Positions 11,392 through 24,106 of a stretch of DNA of 64,000 bases are shown here, one piece after another. Under the pieces are notes generated by a model. The model ran no database searches. It saw only the letters and a program-made list of their open reading frames with translations, and was not told the origin of the DNA. Source of the DNA: Straminergon stramineum (lineage: Eukaryota > Streptophyta > Bryopsida > Hypnales > Calliergonaceae); the NCBI GenBank assembly GCA_963920665.1, contig OY987265.1:5895001-5959000 (forward strand), given 5' to 3'. Position numbers and translations under genes: made by a program. How positions within the stretch are numbered: the stretch's first letter is position 1; every line of letters begins with the position of its first letter.

Positions 11392-14300
11392 ATGGCTAGT
11401 TGGGGTGAGGGGAGGAGGACTACCATTAACGATACAAGGAGAGCCATGAAGGAGTGGGACCCTTGGTTGGTTGTAGACATTGACCGTCAATTTGCGGGAA
11501 ACACACGAACATGTGTTTTCTGTGGGTGGACCTTCGTATTTGTACGAAAGCGGGCATTTTGTCACTTTGGATTTGGCAGCAGGACTGCATCGGAGCGATG
11601 TAAGAAAATCCCATGGGTAGTATTGCAAAAGTTTAGGACTTGTGGTGGGGTTGTTCCGAAGGAAATGAGCTTTGAACAAATGCACGAGGAGGTTCCAGAA
11701 TTTGATGTTGTAGATGAGACTGTGGTTGAGCCTATGTTGGAGGGGGATAGGGAGAGGTCAGAGGAGCCTAGTGCTACGAATGAACCAATGCTCCCTATTA
11801 CAAATTCAGTAGATTCCACTCCTCAAACAATTTTGAGAAGGAGGAATAACCCTTCCATTTCTAGGCAAACTAGTATGGATGAGGCATTACAAAGTAGCAC
11901 GAGAGCAAAGTTAGATACCATGTGGGCTTCCTTTTTTTATGAGGCTAGCATCGCGTTCAATGTTGCACGCCATCCTGCCTTTGTAAAAGCAGTGAAAGAG
12001 ACAGCGGCATCAGGACTACGATACCAACCGCCCTCATACAATGCTTTGCGTACAAGAATGATAGAGCCAAAGAAAGAAAGTGTTTCTAAAATGGTCATTG
12101 AGCGGACAAAACACTCTATTGAAGTTTACGGAGCGACTCTCTGTTCGGATGGTTGGTCTGATACTAATAGCCGTCCATTACTAAATTTAATGCTCGTGTG
12201 ACCTGCAGGGGATGTGTTTCTTGGATCGGTGGACACCACGGGGGAGAAGAAGGACATTGCGTACACAACCAATATGATGGCGCAATACATAGAAGAGGTT
12301 GGCCCAAAAAACATTGTCCAACTATATACGGACAATGCCACTGTCATGACGGGGACTTTGAAGGCGTGACAAGAGAAATATCCTCACATGTATACCCAAG
12401 GATGCGCAACACACATTTTGGACTTGCTTTTGGAAGACTGGGCAAAGGATGTCAAGGTGACGAGAATAATACGATGTTGTACGCAGATAGTAAAGTACAT
12501 CAAGAGGTACCATTTCACATTGGCTCTCTTCTGAAAGTACTCCCCGGACAAAGCATTGCGAATGCCTTCTCAAACACGCTTTGTAGTGAACTTCCTCATG
12601 ATATCACGTGTGGTGGAGTGCAAGTCAACATTGATTCGAGTGATAATGGATGAGACATATGTGCAATTTGAGGCTAGTTTGGAACGTCGCCAAAATGGAG
12701 ATATATTGAGAGCATGAGCCACTATAGCGCGAAATGACATTCATGTGGAATCTTTTTGGGTGGAGTGTGAGAATTTTTTGCACATGGTGGAGCCCGTCAT
12801 TATTGCTCTCCAAGTGTTTGATGGGAAAGCCCTGGCAATGCCTAAGGCTTGGTTGGTTATGAAGACTCTTCAAGAGCATGTGTGGAGCTTGAGAAACGAA
12901 CCTTTTTTTCTGAATGATGAAACTACAATGAAGTTTGAGACGCAATTCGAGGCTCGTTGGAAATTGATGCTCAAAGACCTACACTATGCAGGGGCACTCT
13001 TAAATCCTTTCTTGATTGAAGTAGGAACCCTTCGTAACAACGGTGTGGCCAAAAGAGCCTTAAATTGGGTGCTTTGAAAAATGAGCGAGTCATTGGGATT
13101 ATCATACATGGAGGCATTGCAAGAGCTCACGCAGTTTGAAGAAAAGACAGGTCCTTTTGACCCCTTAGAAGAGGCTCTTGATATTACACAATGTAAACTA
13201 ATGCCTCATCAATGGTGGAATCTTGTGGGTGCTAATGTTCTCCCAAAAATTGCAGTGAGAGTTCTATCTTTGACGTGCTCAACATCATCATGTGAAAGGA
13301 ATTGGAGCATGTATTTGTTTGTGCACAATAAAGTGCGAAATTGCCTAACCACATCCAAGGCGGAAGCATTGGTGTATATCTACACCAACAGTAAACTTGA
13401 ACGTGAGAAATGTGGACGCAATCCTACAATGTTCTACGAAAAGTACCTTGTGGATGGAAATACCTCGGAAGAGAATGAGGAGCCATTAGGTACAGGATCA
13501 TCAGGGGATGGCGACCCAGTCAGAAGGGCTCGAGCTAATGAGAACATTAGGTTGGCAGAAGAGCGTCTACGTGGAAATATTTGGACAAGACTAATTCGTA
13601 GAGAAAAGAGTCCTCCACGGAGATACAACTATGGAAATACATTTACAGTTGACAATAATAGGTACTACTCTGAGGAAGAGGAGATTCAACGTGCACCGCG
13701 AAGGCCCCCGCAACCCTACGTCTCTACTAGGGATAGGAATGTACCTCCTCCAATAAATTCATCACCGACTCGAGCAAGTAGTCCCGACAACCCCAATGAA
13801 GGCATACATAGTCCAATGCCCATAAGAGCTGAGGAAGCAAGATCTCCAAATGTTGTAGATCAGGGTTCTACAAGGGTAATGAACCTACGAAGTGCCGCTC
13901 GAGTTGCTGCGGTAAATGAAAGGCAAGAGGAGGCAACACCGCCAACAGACGTTGAAGATGTTGTGCATACAAGCGTTCCACTTTCTCCAATATGGAGCCC
14001 CTTAAGAACAGAAAATGTGGAATATGATTCAGACTTGCCCTTGCAAGCTATTATGAACCGGAATCGTACGGTGCCCTTAAGTGGAGGAGGAAACGCAAAC
14101 AATGCTAGGGTGACTAGGTCTATACCAACCCGTGCGACTAGGCCGCCCTTGCATAATAGTCCTCTTAGGATAGTTGATAATGAAGGCCATGCTTCAGCTC
14201 CGCAACCCACTCAACCCTCCTCTATTTCTGGCCTTCGAGAATCATCCTTGCCCGTGCATGAAGGCACAAGAGGACAGAAAAAGCGATTGAGGAAGACGCA

Positions 14301-14424
14301 GGAGAGGCTACAAAGAAATCCCAAATGACAAAACCATGATGATAATGATAGGGGGGAGGAGTCGGATGATGATTCTGACCTTGACCCTGATGAGGTGCCT
14401 AGTGATTACACATTTTCACCGTAA
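11392..14424 (+). pseudogene. hAT-family transposase 1 (six in-frame TGA codons)
   Basis: A single frame from ATG 11392 to TAA 14422-14424 (1,010 codons) is broken only by TGA at 12199, 12367, 12532, 12715, 13075 and 14326, with no frameshift. It has an N-terminal BED-type finger (CVFCGWTF, His at FCHFGFG, Cys at ERCKKIP), then the catalytic-core motif SDGWSDTNSRPLLN, YTDNATVM holding the second Asp, and CATHILDLLLEDW. The C-terminal hAT dimerisation block follows (CERNWSMYLFVHNKVRN, with the Glu). A Pro/Ser/Arg-rich tail of about 320 residues follows that block and is unusual for the family. Such proteins cut and paste hAT DNA transposons in the nucleus. Terminal inverted repeats were not found, so the element borders are unknown. 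Confidence 0.88.
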
Positions 14425-15295
14425 CTTTATAAATATAGATTTAGAGGTAGTGAAGTGGTAATGTAATGCTTTTGCATAATTTTGGTGTGTTGAAGTTTTC
14501 TAGCTTAAGTTCATAGGCAAATAGCCTATAGATGAGTTTTGTGTAGTATCTACTTTAGTATGAAAGCATGATAGTGTTAGAATTACAAAGTTCTGTTCAA
14601 TGTCTTTAGTGTGGACTTCTACAGGTATAGACGTGGAGATCTTAACAAAGTTCATGGAAGTACAATTGAAGTAGAAGTTCATTTATAAGATTGGGTCACT
14701 ACTCTATTAGTGTGTACAACTTATAATTATAATAATACTAATTATCCTTACTTTTTTCTTGTTTTTGTATCTATTTTTGGTGTAATTATTATATCCAATT
14801 GCGATATTAGCTTCTACACTTCAATAGGAGTAGAAAATTTGAATTAGAAATTCCCAACCATATGTAATAAAAACATGTAGAACTCAGAGGTTCTTATGAA
14901 TGAGTGAATGACCATAGAATGTGAAGTACTTAATTTAAGGCTTAGGAGAATGCAATGGCACATGGAAATTGAAGGATCCTAAATCGTAAGCAAGATGGAA
15001 ATGGTTGTTATATCCATGTTTGCAATTGCAACGGCACACGAGGTTGCTCTTAACCTTTAACAGATGGACTAGTGAGTATGAAAATCATCTCCAATGGAAC
15101 TCTCTGATGTGATGTACTTGCCTTTCCCCTCACAAAAATACTCATTTCTGGTATGAGGACTGAGTAAGATCTCTCTTTTGGGAATTGGAACTCAATTTTC
15201 AAAGATGGACAATTGCATTTATGTCGTATATTAGAAGTTCTTATCATCCACGGAACAAAAGAAATTCCTTGCGTATGGGATAAAGCCAAGATCGC
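14425..15295. other. AT-rich spacer after hAT 1, no gene seen
   Basis: The sequence is AT-rich and non-coding in all frames as far as I can judge. It is probably the 3' flank of hAT element 1. I could not identify a terminal inverted repeat or 8-bp duplication. Confidence 0.5.
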
Positions 15296-15570
15296 CCTTT
15301 TCCTTACACCCGTGGTTGCCTTTACACCCTCAATCGCCCTGAGTTGGACCCATAGTCGCCCTGGATTTTGGACCCGCAGTCACCCTCATTTTGGGACCTG
15401 CGGTCGCCCTAGATTTTGGACCTATAGTCGCCCTGGGTTGGAGCCGAAGTCGCCCTCATTTTGGGACCCGCAGTTGCCCTGGATTTTGGACCCACAGTCG
15501 CCCTCATTCTGGGACCCGTGGTTGCCCTACCTTACTCGCACGCGCCCCACCCGTAGTCGCCTATGGTGAC
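15296..15570 (+). repeat. CG-rich minisatellite, motif A
   Basis: ACCCGCAGTCGCCCT-type units alternate with a GGATTTTGGACC or TCATTTTGGGACC spacer. This is the one motif A array with no plus-strand gene start downstream. It lies just beyond the truncated 3' end of hAT 2, so the gene it once served may be lost. Confidence 0.8.
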
Positions 15571-15773
15571 GTGGTCAAAGTTTTCCACGTCACTGTTGAC
15601 AACCCGCCACATAAGATAAAAATTGTGGCTGCCCTACCCGAAAACCCTAAATCCTAATTTCGCGCTCGTCAGATTTGTCTCGTATATGCAACACTTGTCT
15701 TATACGACATGCGACACCAGACGAACAACTTGACACCCAAACCCCAAAACACGTTTGATAGAACAACCCTGCT

Positions 15774-16974
15774 TTATTGCAATCTAGTCTTGACCTTCAA
15801 CAAACGAGAAATCATGAAGAAATTGGAGGCAAATCTTGTTTTCACCGACATCAATAAGCTATTCTTCGTTTTGTGCTTTCGAAATATAGCTAGTGGCATA
15901 TGCCGCAATCTGAAGAACTTCACAACGATTAGGGCCTTTTCCACAAGGTCCTTCAACCATTCTTGCTTCCCCCAATCTTGAAGCAACAAATTCAAGGCGT
16001 GCACCACACAACCTTCAAAGAAAATGTGCGGATATTTACTCGACACCATATTCCATGCTGCCGGATTTACAAGAGCATTGTTTGTAGTCACTTGCACAAC
16101 ATTTGTGGGGCCTACTTGTTCTATAAACTTTTCCAAGACAAAGGCCAAAAAATGAGCATTCTTTTCGATTCCACTTGTATCCACCGATCCCAGAAATTGC
16201 TCATCCGCAGAAGATACAAGCATGGCATTTATCAATGGTCGATTGGTAATCGAGCTCCATCCATCAATAGACAATGTTGCTCCAAACTTCCTAATACTAT
16301 CTTTGGTCCTATTATGAAGCTTTGTCTTGATGTTGGTCTTTGCTTGGTCAAGCAATTTATGGCGTAAATCATGATATGATGGTGGAGCGTAGGGCCCACG
16401 ATACTCGGTTGTTTTTTTCATTGCTTCTTTAAATGCCGGATTTCGCGCTACGGCAAATGGTATGTTTGCCGCAGAAAAGAAATTGGCCCACACTGCATTC
16501 AAATTGCGTTTTGTTGGGGATTCAAAGCCATCTACTAGACTACTCTGTCTTTGAGGTCTACTACCTGATCCCCTAGGAGTCTCACGATCACTGGATGTTT
16601 TTGTAGTTTGGTTTACTTCAAATCCTACACCAACAAATTCTTCCAGTGCTGCGCATGAGTCCTCTTGAGTAGAACGCACCATATCCCTCTCATTTGAAAA
16701 ATCGCTCCCGACCATACACATGCTACCAACATCTACATTGTCAATGATCGGTCTTCGTGGGAATGCCCCATTAGATTGAAGAAATAGGACTCGAACATCC
16801 GGCGTCAATTGCGAACAAAGATTCACTCTTGTATCACGAACACCTGATGGACCTTCATATCCTAAATGGCTCAACATACGACTTATCTTCTTCACAAACA
16901 TTGAGTTGCAAGCCCTTGCACTTTACCTTACCGATTAATGGGGTACCATACCAACCAAACCAATCCTTGCTCAT
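15774..16974 (-). pseudogene. hAT-family transposase 2 (3'-truncated, one frameshift)
   Basis: The likely start is ATG 16974. The BED-type finger is recovered only by a one-base frameshift at about 16917 (VKCKG, then CNSMFVKKISRMLSHLGYEG). After that the frame is open to 15774. It contains SIDGWSSITNRPLIN and VTTNNALVN, where an Asn replaces the expected second catalytic Asp, then YPHIFFEGCVVHALNLLLQDWG. It ends at MISRLLKVKTRLQ, so the C-terminal half with the hAT dimerisation block is missing. It is clearly related to hAT 1 but diverged. The altered catalytic residue and truncation make it inactive. Confidence 0.85.
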
Positions 16975-17282
16975 AGTGGCAAGGCACAAATTTTAATTCC
17001 GTTTATTGGAATGAAATTCAAAATGTAAAGACCGGATGAACAATGTCCAAATATAATAAAAAATGAGTGCACAAAGCCTTGAAAATCAAGGCCCTCCCAT
17101 CCACTGAACTATACATTACCAAGCAAGGGACACAAAAATTGTAGCTCCTGGCCCTTGGAAATCTTAGCATTCAGTTTTCAAGAGTGCTCTCAAATGACTT
17201 CTTTCCTACAGTTATAGTCTCCTAAACTGGCCTGACCGTTGGAGACCATTTTTGAATCTACAGAACATGCAATCCAACATTG

Positions 17283-17490
17283 GCTGATTCCACGGCGGAC
17301 AAGCGGTTGGGTGGATGGGCGGTCCGCCAGACAGGTGGTCGAGCCTATAGGGGTCGGGCGGACAGACAATGCGGACAAGCGGATGGAGTGACGCGAAGAC
17401 AGGCGGACAGGCAGATGGATATTGCAAACGGGTGGATGGGCGGACGGGAGGTTGGATGGACGAGTGGTTTAGGGCGGATGGGCGGGGTAG
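17283..17490. repeat. CG-rich minisatellite, motif B
   Basis: Units around GCGGACAGGCGG and GGGCGGAC repeat irregularly, about 310 bp upstream of the hAT 2 start. The core (GCGGAC/GTCCGC) differs from motif A. Confidence 0.75.
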
Positions 17491-17906
17491 GTTGTGTTCA
17501 ATTGTTCAAATGTTCAATGCTTCAAGAGATGTGGGACAAAATAGGGATTTATAGATGGAATGAGCCAATGAGGAGATTTCAGAAAATTATGGTTTTGTCA
17601 AAGGGTTTTATAATTTAAAATTTCTAGATGAGCATGAAAAAAACATACTTCACAAAAAGCTGTCCTTCATAAATCACCATAGCATGAACTTAAAAGAAAG
17701 AAAAACAAATGATTAATTCAAAGATATATATATTGATATTTCATATTTTGATATATAAAGAACTTCAAAACAAATCAAAATTCATCATGAGTACAATGAA
17801 TTACTAGTAGTACTCAAACCTTATAATATTCAAACCACACTTGCCGGTATACTTCTATACTATTAAACATTTAAACATAATAAAATAAGAAAAGCCTCTC
17901 TTATAT
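17491..17906. other. AT-rich spacer between divergent modules
   Basis: It becomes AT-rich toward the 3' end of the RING-containing gene. Nothing coding is seen. Confidence 0.5.
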
Positions 17907-20900
17907 TTAAGAACCACTACCCTCTCCTAAATCGTGAGATGGCCCCTCCTTAGCCAAAAGTCTTGTACTCATTCGTCGAGTATTTGGCCCAGGACTGTAG
18001 ACAACACCTCCTCCAGATCTAACCTCCATGTCCACCGCTGTAAACTGTCGTTTGGTTTCCAGAGAGTGGTCATCATCATCGTCATCCTCTCTCTTCCGTT
18101 TTGAGCTTCGCTTTGGAGACAAATCTACTTCTTCAACCTTCAAGGCCCTCAACGCAGCATCCACTCGATCTACAAACACATTGACCTGTTCGTCATCAGC
18201 TTCGATAGGTAACCCTATTGGTTGAAAATTGGCCAATAGAAACCCCCTCCATTCAGCTATGATGTCACCTATCCTCTTGTCAAATGCCCCAGCGACCTCC
18301 ACAAATGAATGCCCTATAGTTGTTTCCCCATCTATTTCAATAAGAACACGAGCTTTAGCAGCTTCTTCCAACTTTGACAAGAAAAGGGCCCAACCAATCA
18401 AAGTGTGATTATAAGCCCCATATTGCTCATTGAACTCTTGAGCATGCTCCACCTCTACCCAAGTTTTTTTGGGCCCTTTTCGCACTTCTTTGTCGGGAAA
18501 CTAAAAAAACTTCTTGTGTTGCACACTCCAATGGCCCCCCATGTTGTGACAAAACAATTCACAAGCCTCACCACCTTCAATACCCCGGGCCCGCAACTCC
18601 ACCTCTCTGTTAACGGTCATCCACATGAAAGGATCCACTAGCTCTCCAAACTCCTCATACAATCCATGTCAGCAATCAATTGAATCCCATGTGAGAGGTC
18701 GCCTCCAATGCGAGAAATTCTGGAACTGGTATGGCCCTTGATCAAGATGAAGGGTCCATCGGTTGTATTTGTGGCTGGGGGGCATATCTTCCAAGATCCC
18801 AAGCATTTCATAGAACCAAGGGCTAGGACGAGAACGACACTCGGCACAAACCAAATGAATGAGTGATGCTTTCACGATGCATGTCATGTGAAAAGTGTGG
18901 CGACATTGGCCCATGGTTAGGGCTCCTTCGGGGCCAAAAGGACCTTGGCAAAGGCTACAATGACTCTTCAAGATTCCTGGGGCTGGATCGCAAGCATGCA
19001 CTATTGTCTTCTCTTTCTCCTTGATGTGCGTTGAAAGCGTGTTGTAAGGGACCCACCCTTCCTCTACTTCCAAGGCCCAATCGATGTGTGCAACATTGTC
19101 CTTCTTTGCGTGGTTCAATCGCTCGAACATGTCATCCATGTCCCCCAACATGTAATTTTCGTGGAACCCCTTGGATGTTCATCAAACACTTTCTTAAACC
19201 AAAGCAAAGAGGTCTCCACGGCATTGCATTCTTCATCCGACTTCATTGCCAATTTCATAAGCCCTTTCATTGCTCGAGATACTACAGAGGGTTTGTCTTG
19301 GAGTTTCTGAACCCATGCCAACCATCGAGACTTTAATCCGCTCTTCGACGTGCATTCCTCCATGCCCATGATTTTTTGAAATCGGTCCAACTCCACCTCA
19401 ACAAGGATTTTCTCTTAAATTGCTTCATCTAATTTCAATTGTAGCTCCTCCACCTCATTGCCTTTCGTTTGTGTTGAAGCATCCTGCAATGTACGGGAAA
19501 CATTAGGAATAATGGTCTGTACTGCTTCTTCACATTTCTTGTCATTCCCAACCTCATCCAAATTCAAGATGATGGACGTCTCCACCGCTTTTGCCTTCTC
19601 AAAAGGAAGAGAGAGTTGATCACTCTCTTGACTTTCTTGCACAAATGGAATGATCACGGAGTCTATGGGAGGCCTACCCCTCTTCAACTCTTGTACTTCG
19701 AGCTCCAATTCTTTGATGCGCTTTCTTTGAACAACCTTGCTACAACATTCCTACTCCATGTTTTTCTACAACAACTGCAACTTCATTTTCAAGTCCTCAC
19801 ACTTCATCTTCAGCCAATGAATGTCTTCCTCTAAGGCCATCAAACTTTTTAAGTTCATCACACCACCTTCAAGAATTGGTGCCACTTTCTCGGTGAAATT
19901 GCAAAAAGCCAAGGCACCAGTCAACAATTCAGGTGCCATTTTGGAAAATTCCTCTACCACATCCCTAACCCAAGGAGTATTTTCAGCTACCATTTGAGCT
20001 GAAGTTCTCAATCTGTATGCGGTTTGCAAAATAGTATCCCAACCATCTTTTCCTGCGGACTAACTAGAGTTGCCTACCTCATTTTCGGGATTAGAATGAA
20101 GATGTTGTTCTACTAGTACTCGCCAATGACTACAACATTCTAACAACTTTTCCAATTGATTGGCGGTAGGTATGGAACAAAGAATCTCCAATTGAGCCAA
20201 GCTTAAAGTTGCAAGATGTGGATGCCCTCCAAGTCTTGCGCTTAATATTTGTCTTCGGCTCAACCTTCGACTTGGGCTTACGTTTTGATGCAGACTCAAC
20301 ATTCGAATTGGGCTCAAGGTTTGGCTTCGCCTTGGCGTCGTTGGCAGTTGAGAAATCGGAGTTGTATATTCCACCAAGCTCTCAAGAGCTTTACTATCTA
20401 TGTAACACTGAATTCTAGCATTGGTCTTTGCCAGTTGTTCCTCATTGACCTCTCCATCTGGCGAAAAAGGTGACCCACATTCTTCTACCAGTGTTTCCTT
20501 GTTTGCAGCCATGTCTAGACCGCCCAAGGTCGTTTCATTCGTTGTAGTTTCCTTGCTTGGAGCCATGCTTTGTTCACCCAATGTTATCACATTCGGTGTG
20601 GATGTGAAGCACTTTGGAGGAGTTACAAAAACCTCTCCATCCACACCTCCCGAGGAGACATTGCTCACTTCCATGCAAAGTTGTGCCACTTTTGCGGGCC
20701 TTCATTGTACTGCATCACCTAAAACCTTGGAGACATTTGTTGTACGCATTGTAGTATTTTTTAATACTTTTGGGGTCTTCGTTGGTTTACTTGGTTCTAC
20801 CTGAGAATCGTATAGATCGGGAATGTCTTTTTGATTGGGTTGCAGTAAAAGTGGAGAATCCACCTTGAATGGATAAGTGCTCCAATCTACCTTGCGGTTT

Positions 20901-21298
20901 AAAATGAGTTCTGCATACACCATGGATGCCACGCTGTAATTTATACATCCCTTACTCCTTGGCTTGTCCCCAAATAGCGCCCGCCACACCTCCTCCGATC
21001 GATGCACAAAATGCTTATTGTTGCAATTATGTGGCTTACAACAAAAACCATGTGTATGCACCACATGGCAATCTCAAGGCCACAACTTATCAATGTGGTA
21101 CATTTTAACATACTTCTTGCATGTTTTGAAGGTCCAATATTCCCCTTCCTCCTCCTCCCAACCGCTCTCTGCTTTGATGTTCGGGTCATCTAAAATCTCA
21201 TAGTGAAGCCCATAAGGGACCCCCTTCGCTTTAGTCCCTTTCTTTTTTTCACCTCCTGAAGTCCTCCCGTTGTTGGTAGGAACACCTTGATCCGCCAT
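17907..21298 (-). pseudogene. Large TCKKYV-family gene with C-terminal RING-H2 finger (decayed)
   Basis: The minus strand from ATG 21298 keeps one frame to about 19150 and, after one frameshift there, another frame to TAA 17907. In-frame stops are TGA 21074, TGA 20702, TAG 20060, TAG 19766, TAG 19751, TAA 19415, TGA 18669 and TAG 18501. Read through, it would be about 1,130 residues. The order is: Lys-rich N-terminus; TFKTCKKYVKMYHIDKLWP; HFVHRSEEVWRALFG; MVYAELILNRKVDW; a Ser/Thr/Pro-rich middle; coiled-coil segments (19,420-20,030); a RING-H2 finger at 18838-18965 (CSLC, then C-x-H-x2-H-x2-C, then CAEC); and an acidic-basic tail (SKRKREDDDDDDH). RING-H2 domains usually give E3 ubiquitin ligase activity; whether this gene ever had it is inference. 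It is the longest family member in the window. Confidence 0.68.
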
Positions 21299-21559
21299 GA
21301 TAGATGATTTGAATTTTTGAGCCCTTCGAAAAATAGTACCACGGCATGTGAGTACCGTGAAATGTGTGTAAATAAGTAACAGCGTAAATTAGCAATAGTA
21401 ACAAAAGCTCAAGGACCCCCACTCTCCACCGTGTAGGAGCAACTGACACATAAAGCAGCAGTAGCACATCCAACTTGGCACCGAAGGAGAATAGAAGTGA
21501 GAGCAAATGAAGAGGCCGTCCCCCCATATACCCATCCGCCACCTAACCTAAAAAAGCAG

Positions 21560-21840
21560 CCGCCCTGAAGCGGACCTCGACCTGCCATTCGCCGCAGCAG
21601 ACGCCGAGCAACCATTGGGATTGGCGGACGGGCAGCTGTCCGCCCGCTCCAAAATGTGACCGGACCTCTCGTTTGCCAATTGGAACCACCGGCCGCTCCC
21701 GAACCATCATGTCCGCTCAAGCCATCCGCTTAGGTCGTCGGCTTAGGCCGTCCACTCAGGCCATCCACCATCCCCGTCTGCATGAATGGCGAACCTTGTC
21801 GTCCGCTCAGGTTGTCCGCCATTGCCAACCAACAACACGC
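21560..21840. repeat. CG-rich minisatellite, motif B
   Basis: Repeats of the type TCCGCTCAGGCCATCCGC/GTCCGC lie about 260 bp upstream of the minus-strand gene starting at 21298. Confidence 0.75.
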
Positions 21841-22037
21841 AACACTGTTTACCTTGCTCTGGACCCCATCTGATGTCAGTCCGCTGGCACTCCTAAAGCA
21901 TTGAACTTTGAGAAGGAGAGATTCATGTACAAAAAATATTCTTGAATGCTAGAAGTATCCAATGTAGTATTAATGTAAGAAAAGGTAATTCCAGATATTC
22001 CTTCCCACATTTAAACATGCTCTCCAAAGTCCAAACC

Positions 22038-22064
22038 CTATACCCTAAACCCTAAACCCTCAGT
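22038..22064 (+). repeat. Short interstitial telomere-like repeat
   Basis: Three to four CCCTAAA or CCCTATA heptamers occur in a row. The surrounding 21841-22900 is otherwise AT-rich with no recognised gene. Confidence 0.6.
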
Positions 22065-22899
22065 CTTAGCACATTATTTATTATTTTTGGTATTATTAAG
22101 AAAATGGTGTTGGCACCTCTTTTGGAATACCTTTGATATTTATAAGAAAGTTAACCTCTTATAAATATTTTTTATTATTTAATGTCCAATATTTTCTTAT
22201 ATGGGTATTTTATAATTATCTTCTATAGTGGGTTGTGTTTTATACACTTACTAGGGGATTTATTGATAAGCCCCTCCCATCCCTCCTGTAAGTCTTGGTT
22301 TCCTTAGGATTATTTCTTTTTCTTTTAATTAGCCATTGGAGGTTTGTTACTTTGATACCATTATATGCAATATGGACCTTTTTTGGTGGGTCTATATTCT
22401 TAATTAATTTCTAGCCATGGACATTTGATTGAAATCAACTGGCTGTTTCTTGATCATACGACAATTTTTTACACTTGGTTGTAGGTCAAGAAATTATTAG
22501 AAGCTTCCATGCTTAAGATGGATTTTTTACACTTGTCAATTTGACTTGACTAGTGTCTTTTGCTTCATTGGTTGTCATTATAGGTTTGCCTAGCACATCA
22601 TAGGGGGTACTATGCTAGTACTGTGATGGAAGACTACAAGTGGTCCTTAAAAAATCCTTGGATTATGGAGAGTTGATTTTTCCTAATTTGAGGGTTCCTT
22701 CTAGTACAAGTTTGACTAACTTGGCTAATTTTTTATCCCTAGACACCAAGTCATTAATTCTTGGGGCCTATGGGTGGTTGGGATCCAAAGCACGTTTTTT
22801 TGGAGACCACGACATGGACTTGACCTAACATTAATTAAACACTACTGTGGCCAATATATAAGGGATTGAAACTACCCTTGAGCCTTCACAATTTCATAT

Positions 22900-23562
22900 T
22901 GTTGGCTTTTACAAGGTGTTGGAAGTGACTACGGTTGGTGGGAGTGAGGTCTAGGATGGCGTCTACACAGGTCATCTATGGAGCACAATGTGTTAGGCTT
23001 TGATTTGTATTTTGGTTGTTCATTTTCTTTTGTGTAGTTTTGAGCTTTGCTTGTTGATTTTTCTTTTGTGACTGCTATAACACGCTGTTCTGGGCTGAAG
23101 ACACCTTGTCTACGACTTACTAACATTCTGATGTTTGGTTTGTCATGGGGACAGGTGAGGTCCACAACCTCTTTGGTTAAATCTTTATGGCGGCTCTTTC
23201 CATAAGACCTTGGCAACAAATTCTTTTGGGGGGTTCTAAATCATTTTGATATTACTCGATTTAGTTCCTAGTTTGAGTGGTCTCTAGTGATTTGATATTT
23301 TCTACCTATTGGTATTATACCATAAAAAGATCTTGTCATGATCTTTATTTGGTTTTATGTACTTTAAACTTCTTTTCATAAGTTTATTGAAAAGACGTGG
23401 GGCTGATTTGATGGACATGATAGTTGGATGGCTAAAATATGAATATTCTCTTTTGGCTTGGTACTATTTTTTATTCTATGAGGTTATTTTTTGGATTATG
23501 ATTGGTTTGTTATTTATAAGAAAGGCCCTACTTAGGGATGTCCCTCCCACCCGCCCGGGTTG
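22900..23562 (+). repeat. Diverged single relative of the 1.1-1.2-kb CACTA-internal repeat unit
   Basis: The core GCTGAAGACACCTTGTC, followed about 40 bp later by GGGGACAGGTGAGG, matches the most conserved part of the units at 43-57 kb (GCTGAAGACACCTCGTGC, GGGCACAGGTGAGG). Further downstream GGCCCTACTTAGGGATGT matches the unit's terminal hairpin with both arms changed. LTR-like copy 3 is inserted just after this. Confidence 0.55.
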
Positions 23563-23824
23563 TGTCACGACGTGCAGTTTTAGATTTTTTTGGTTTACCA
23601 GGTCAAGCTAACCGGAAAATACATATAGGTATCCGGAATTAGCTAAGGAACCATCTAAATCTGAATAAGAAGCGGAAAATGAGATAGTGAAAAGATTTGC
23701 TCAATCCAGATCCTAGGAAGTGGAAGGGTAGGAACGGATATCTGACCGGATAGGGATGGACCGGATACCTTAGACGAAGCGGTTCCGGAATGAGTCAGGA
23801 TGAGGTGGCAGGGAGTCCAACGGC

Positions 23825-23830
23825 TATAAA
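23825..23830 (+). promoter_or_regulatory. TATA box of LTR-like copy 3
   Basis: TATAAA sits in a CGGCTATAAAAGAAC context that is conserved in all copies in the window. The protein start lies about 280 bp downstream. Confidence 0.7.
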
Positions 23831-24106
23831 AGAACTGGAGCTACCTAGGTCAAACCCTTTCTCATTCTCGTTTGCCCAACGCTGTCCGTGCTCTGTGTTT
23901 GCCTTTGTGCTCGTCGACTAGTTTTCCATGACAGCCTTTTGTGCGAGACCTGTGCGATTAGTGTCCGTTGTGAGACTTATGGTCCTTGAACGTTCGAGCT
24001 TTAATTACCGGTTGAGATCGGGGAGCGAAAGTGAGAACGAGACGTGCGGCTAGGAAGGATAGCGAGGGAGTATCGGAAAGGGTCCTAAGCACACCAATCC
24101 GTGTCC

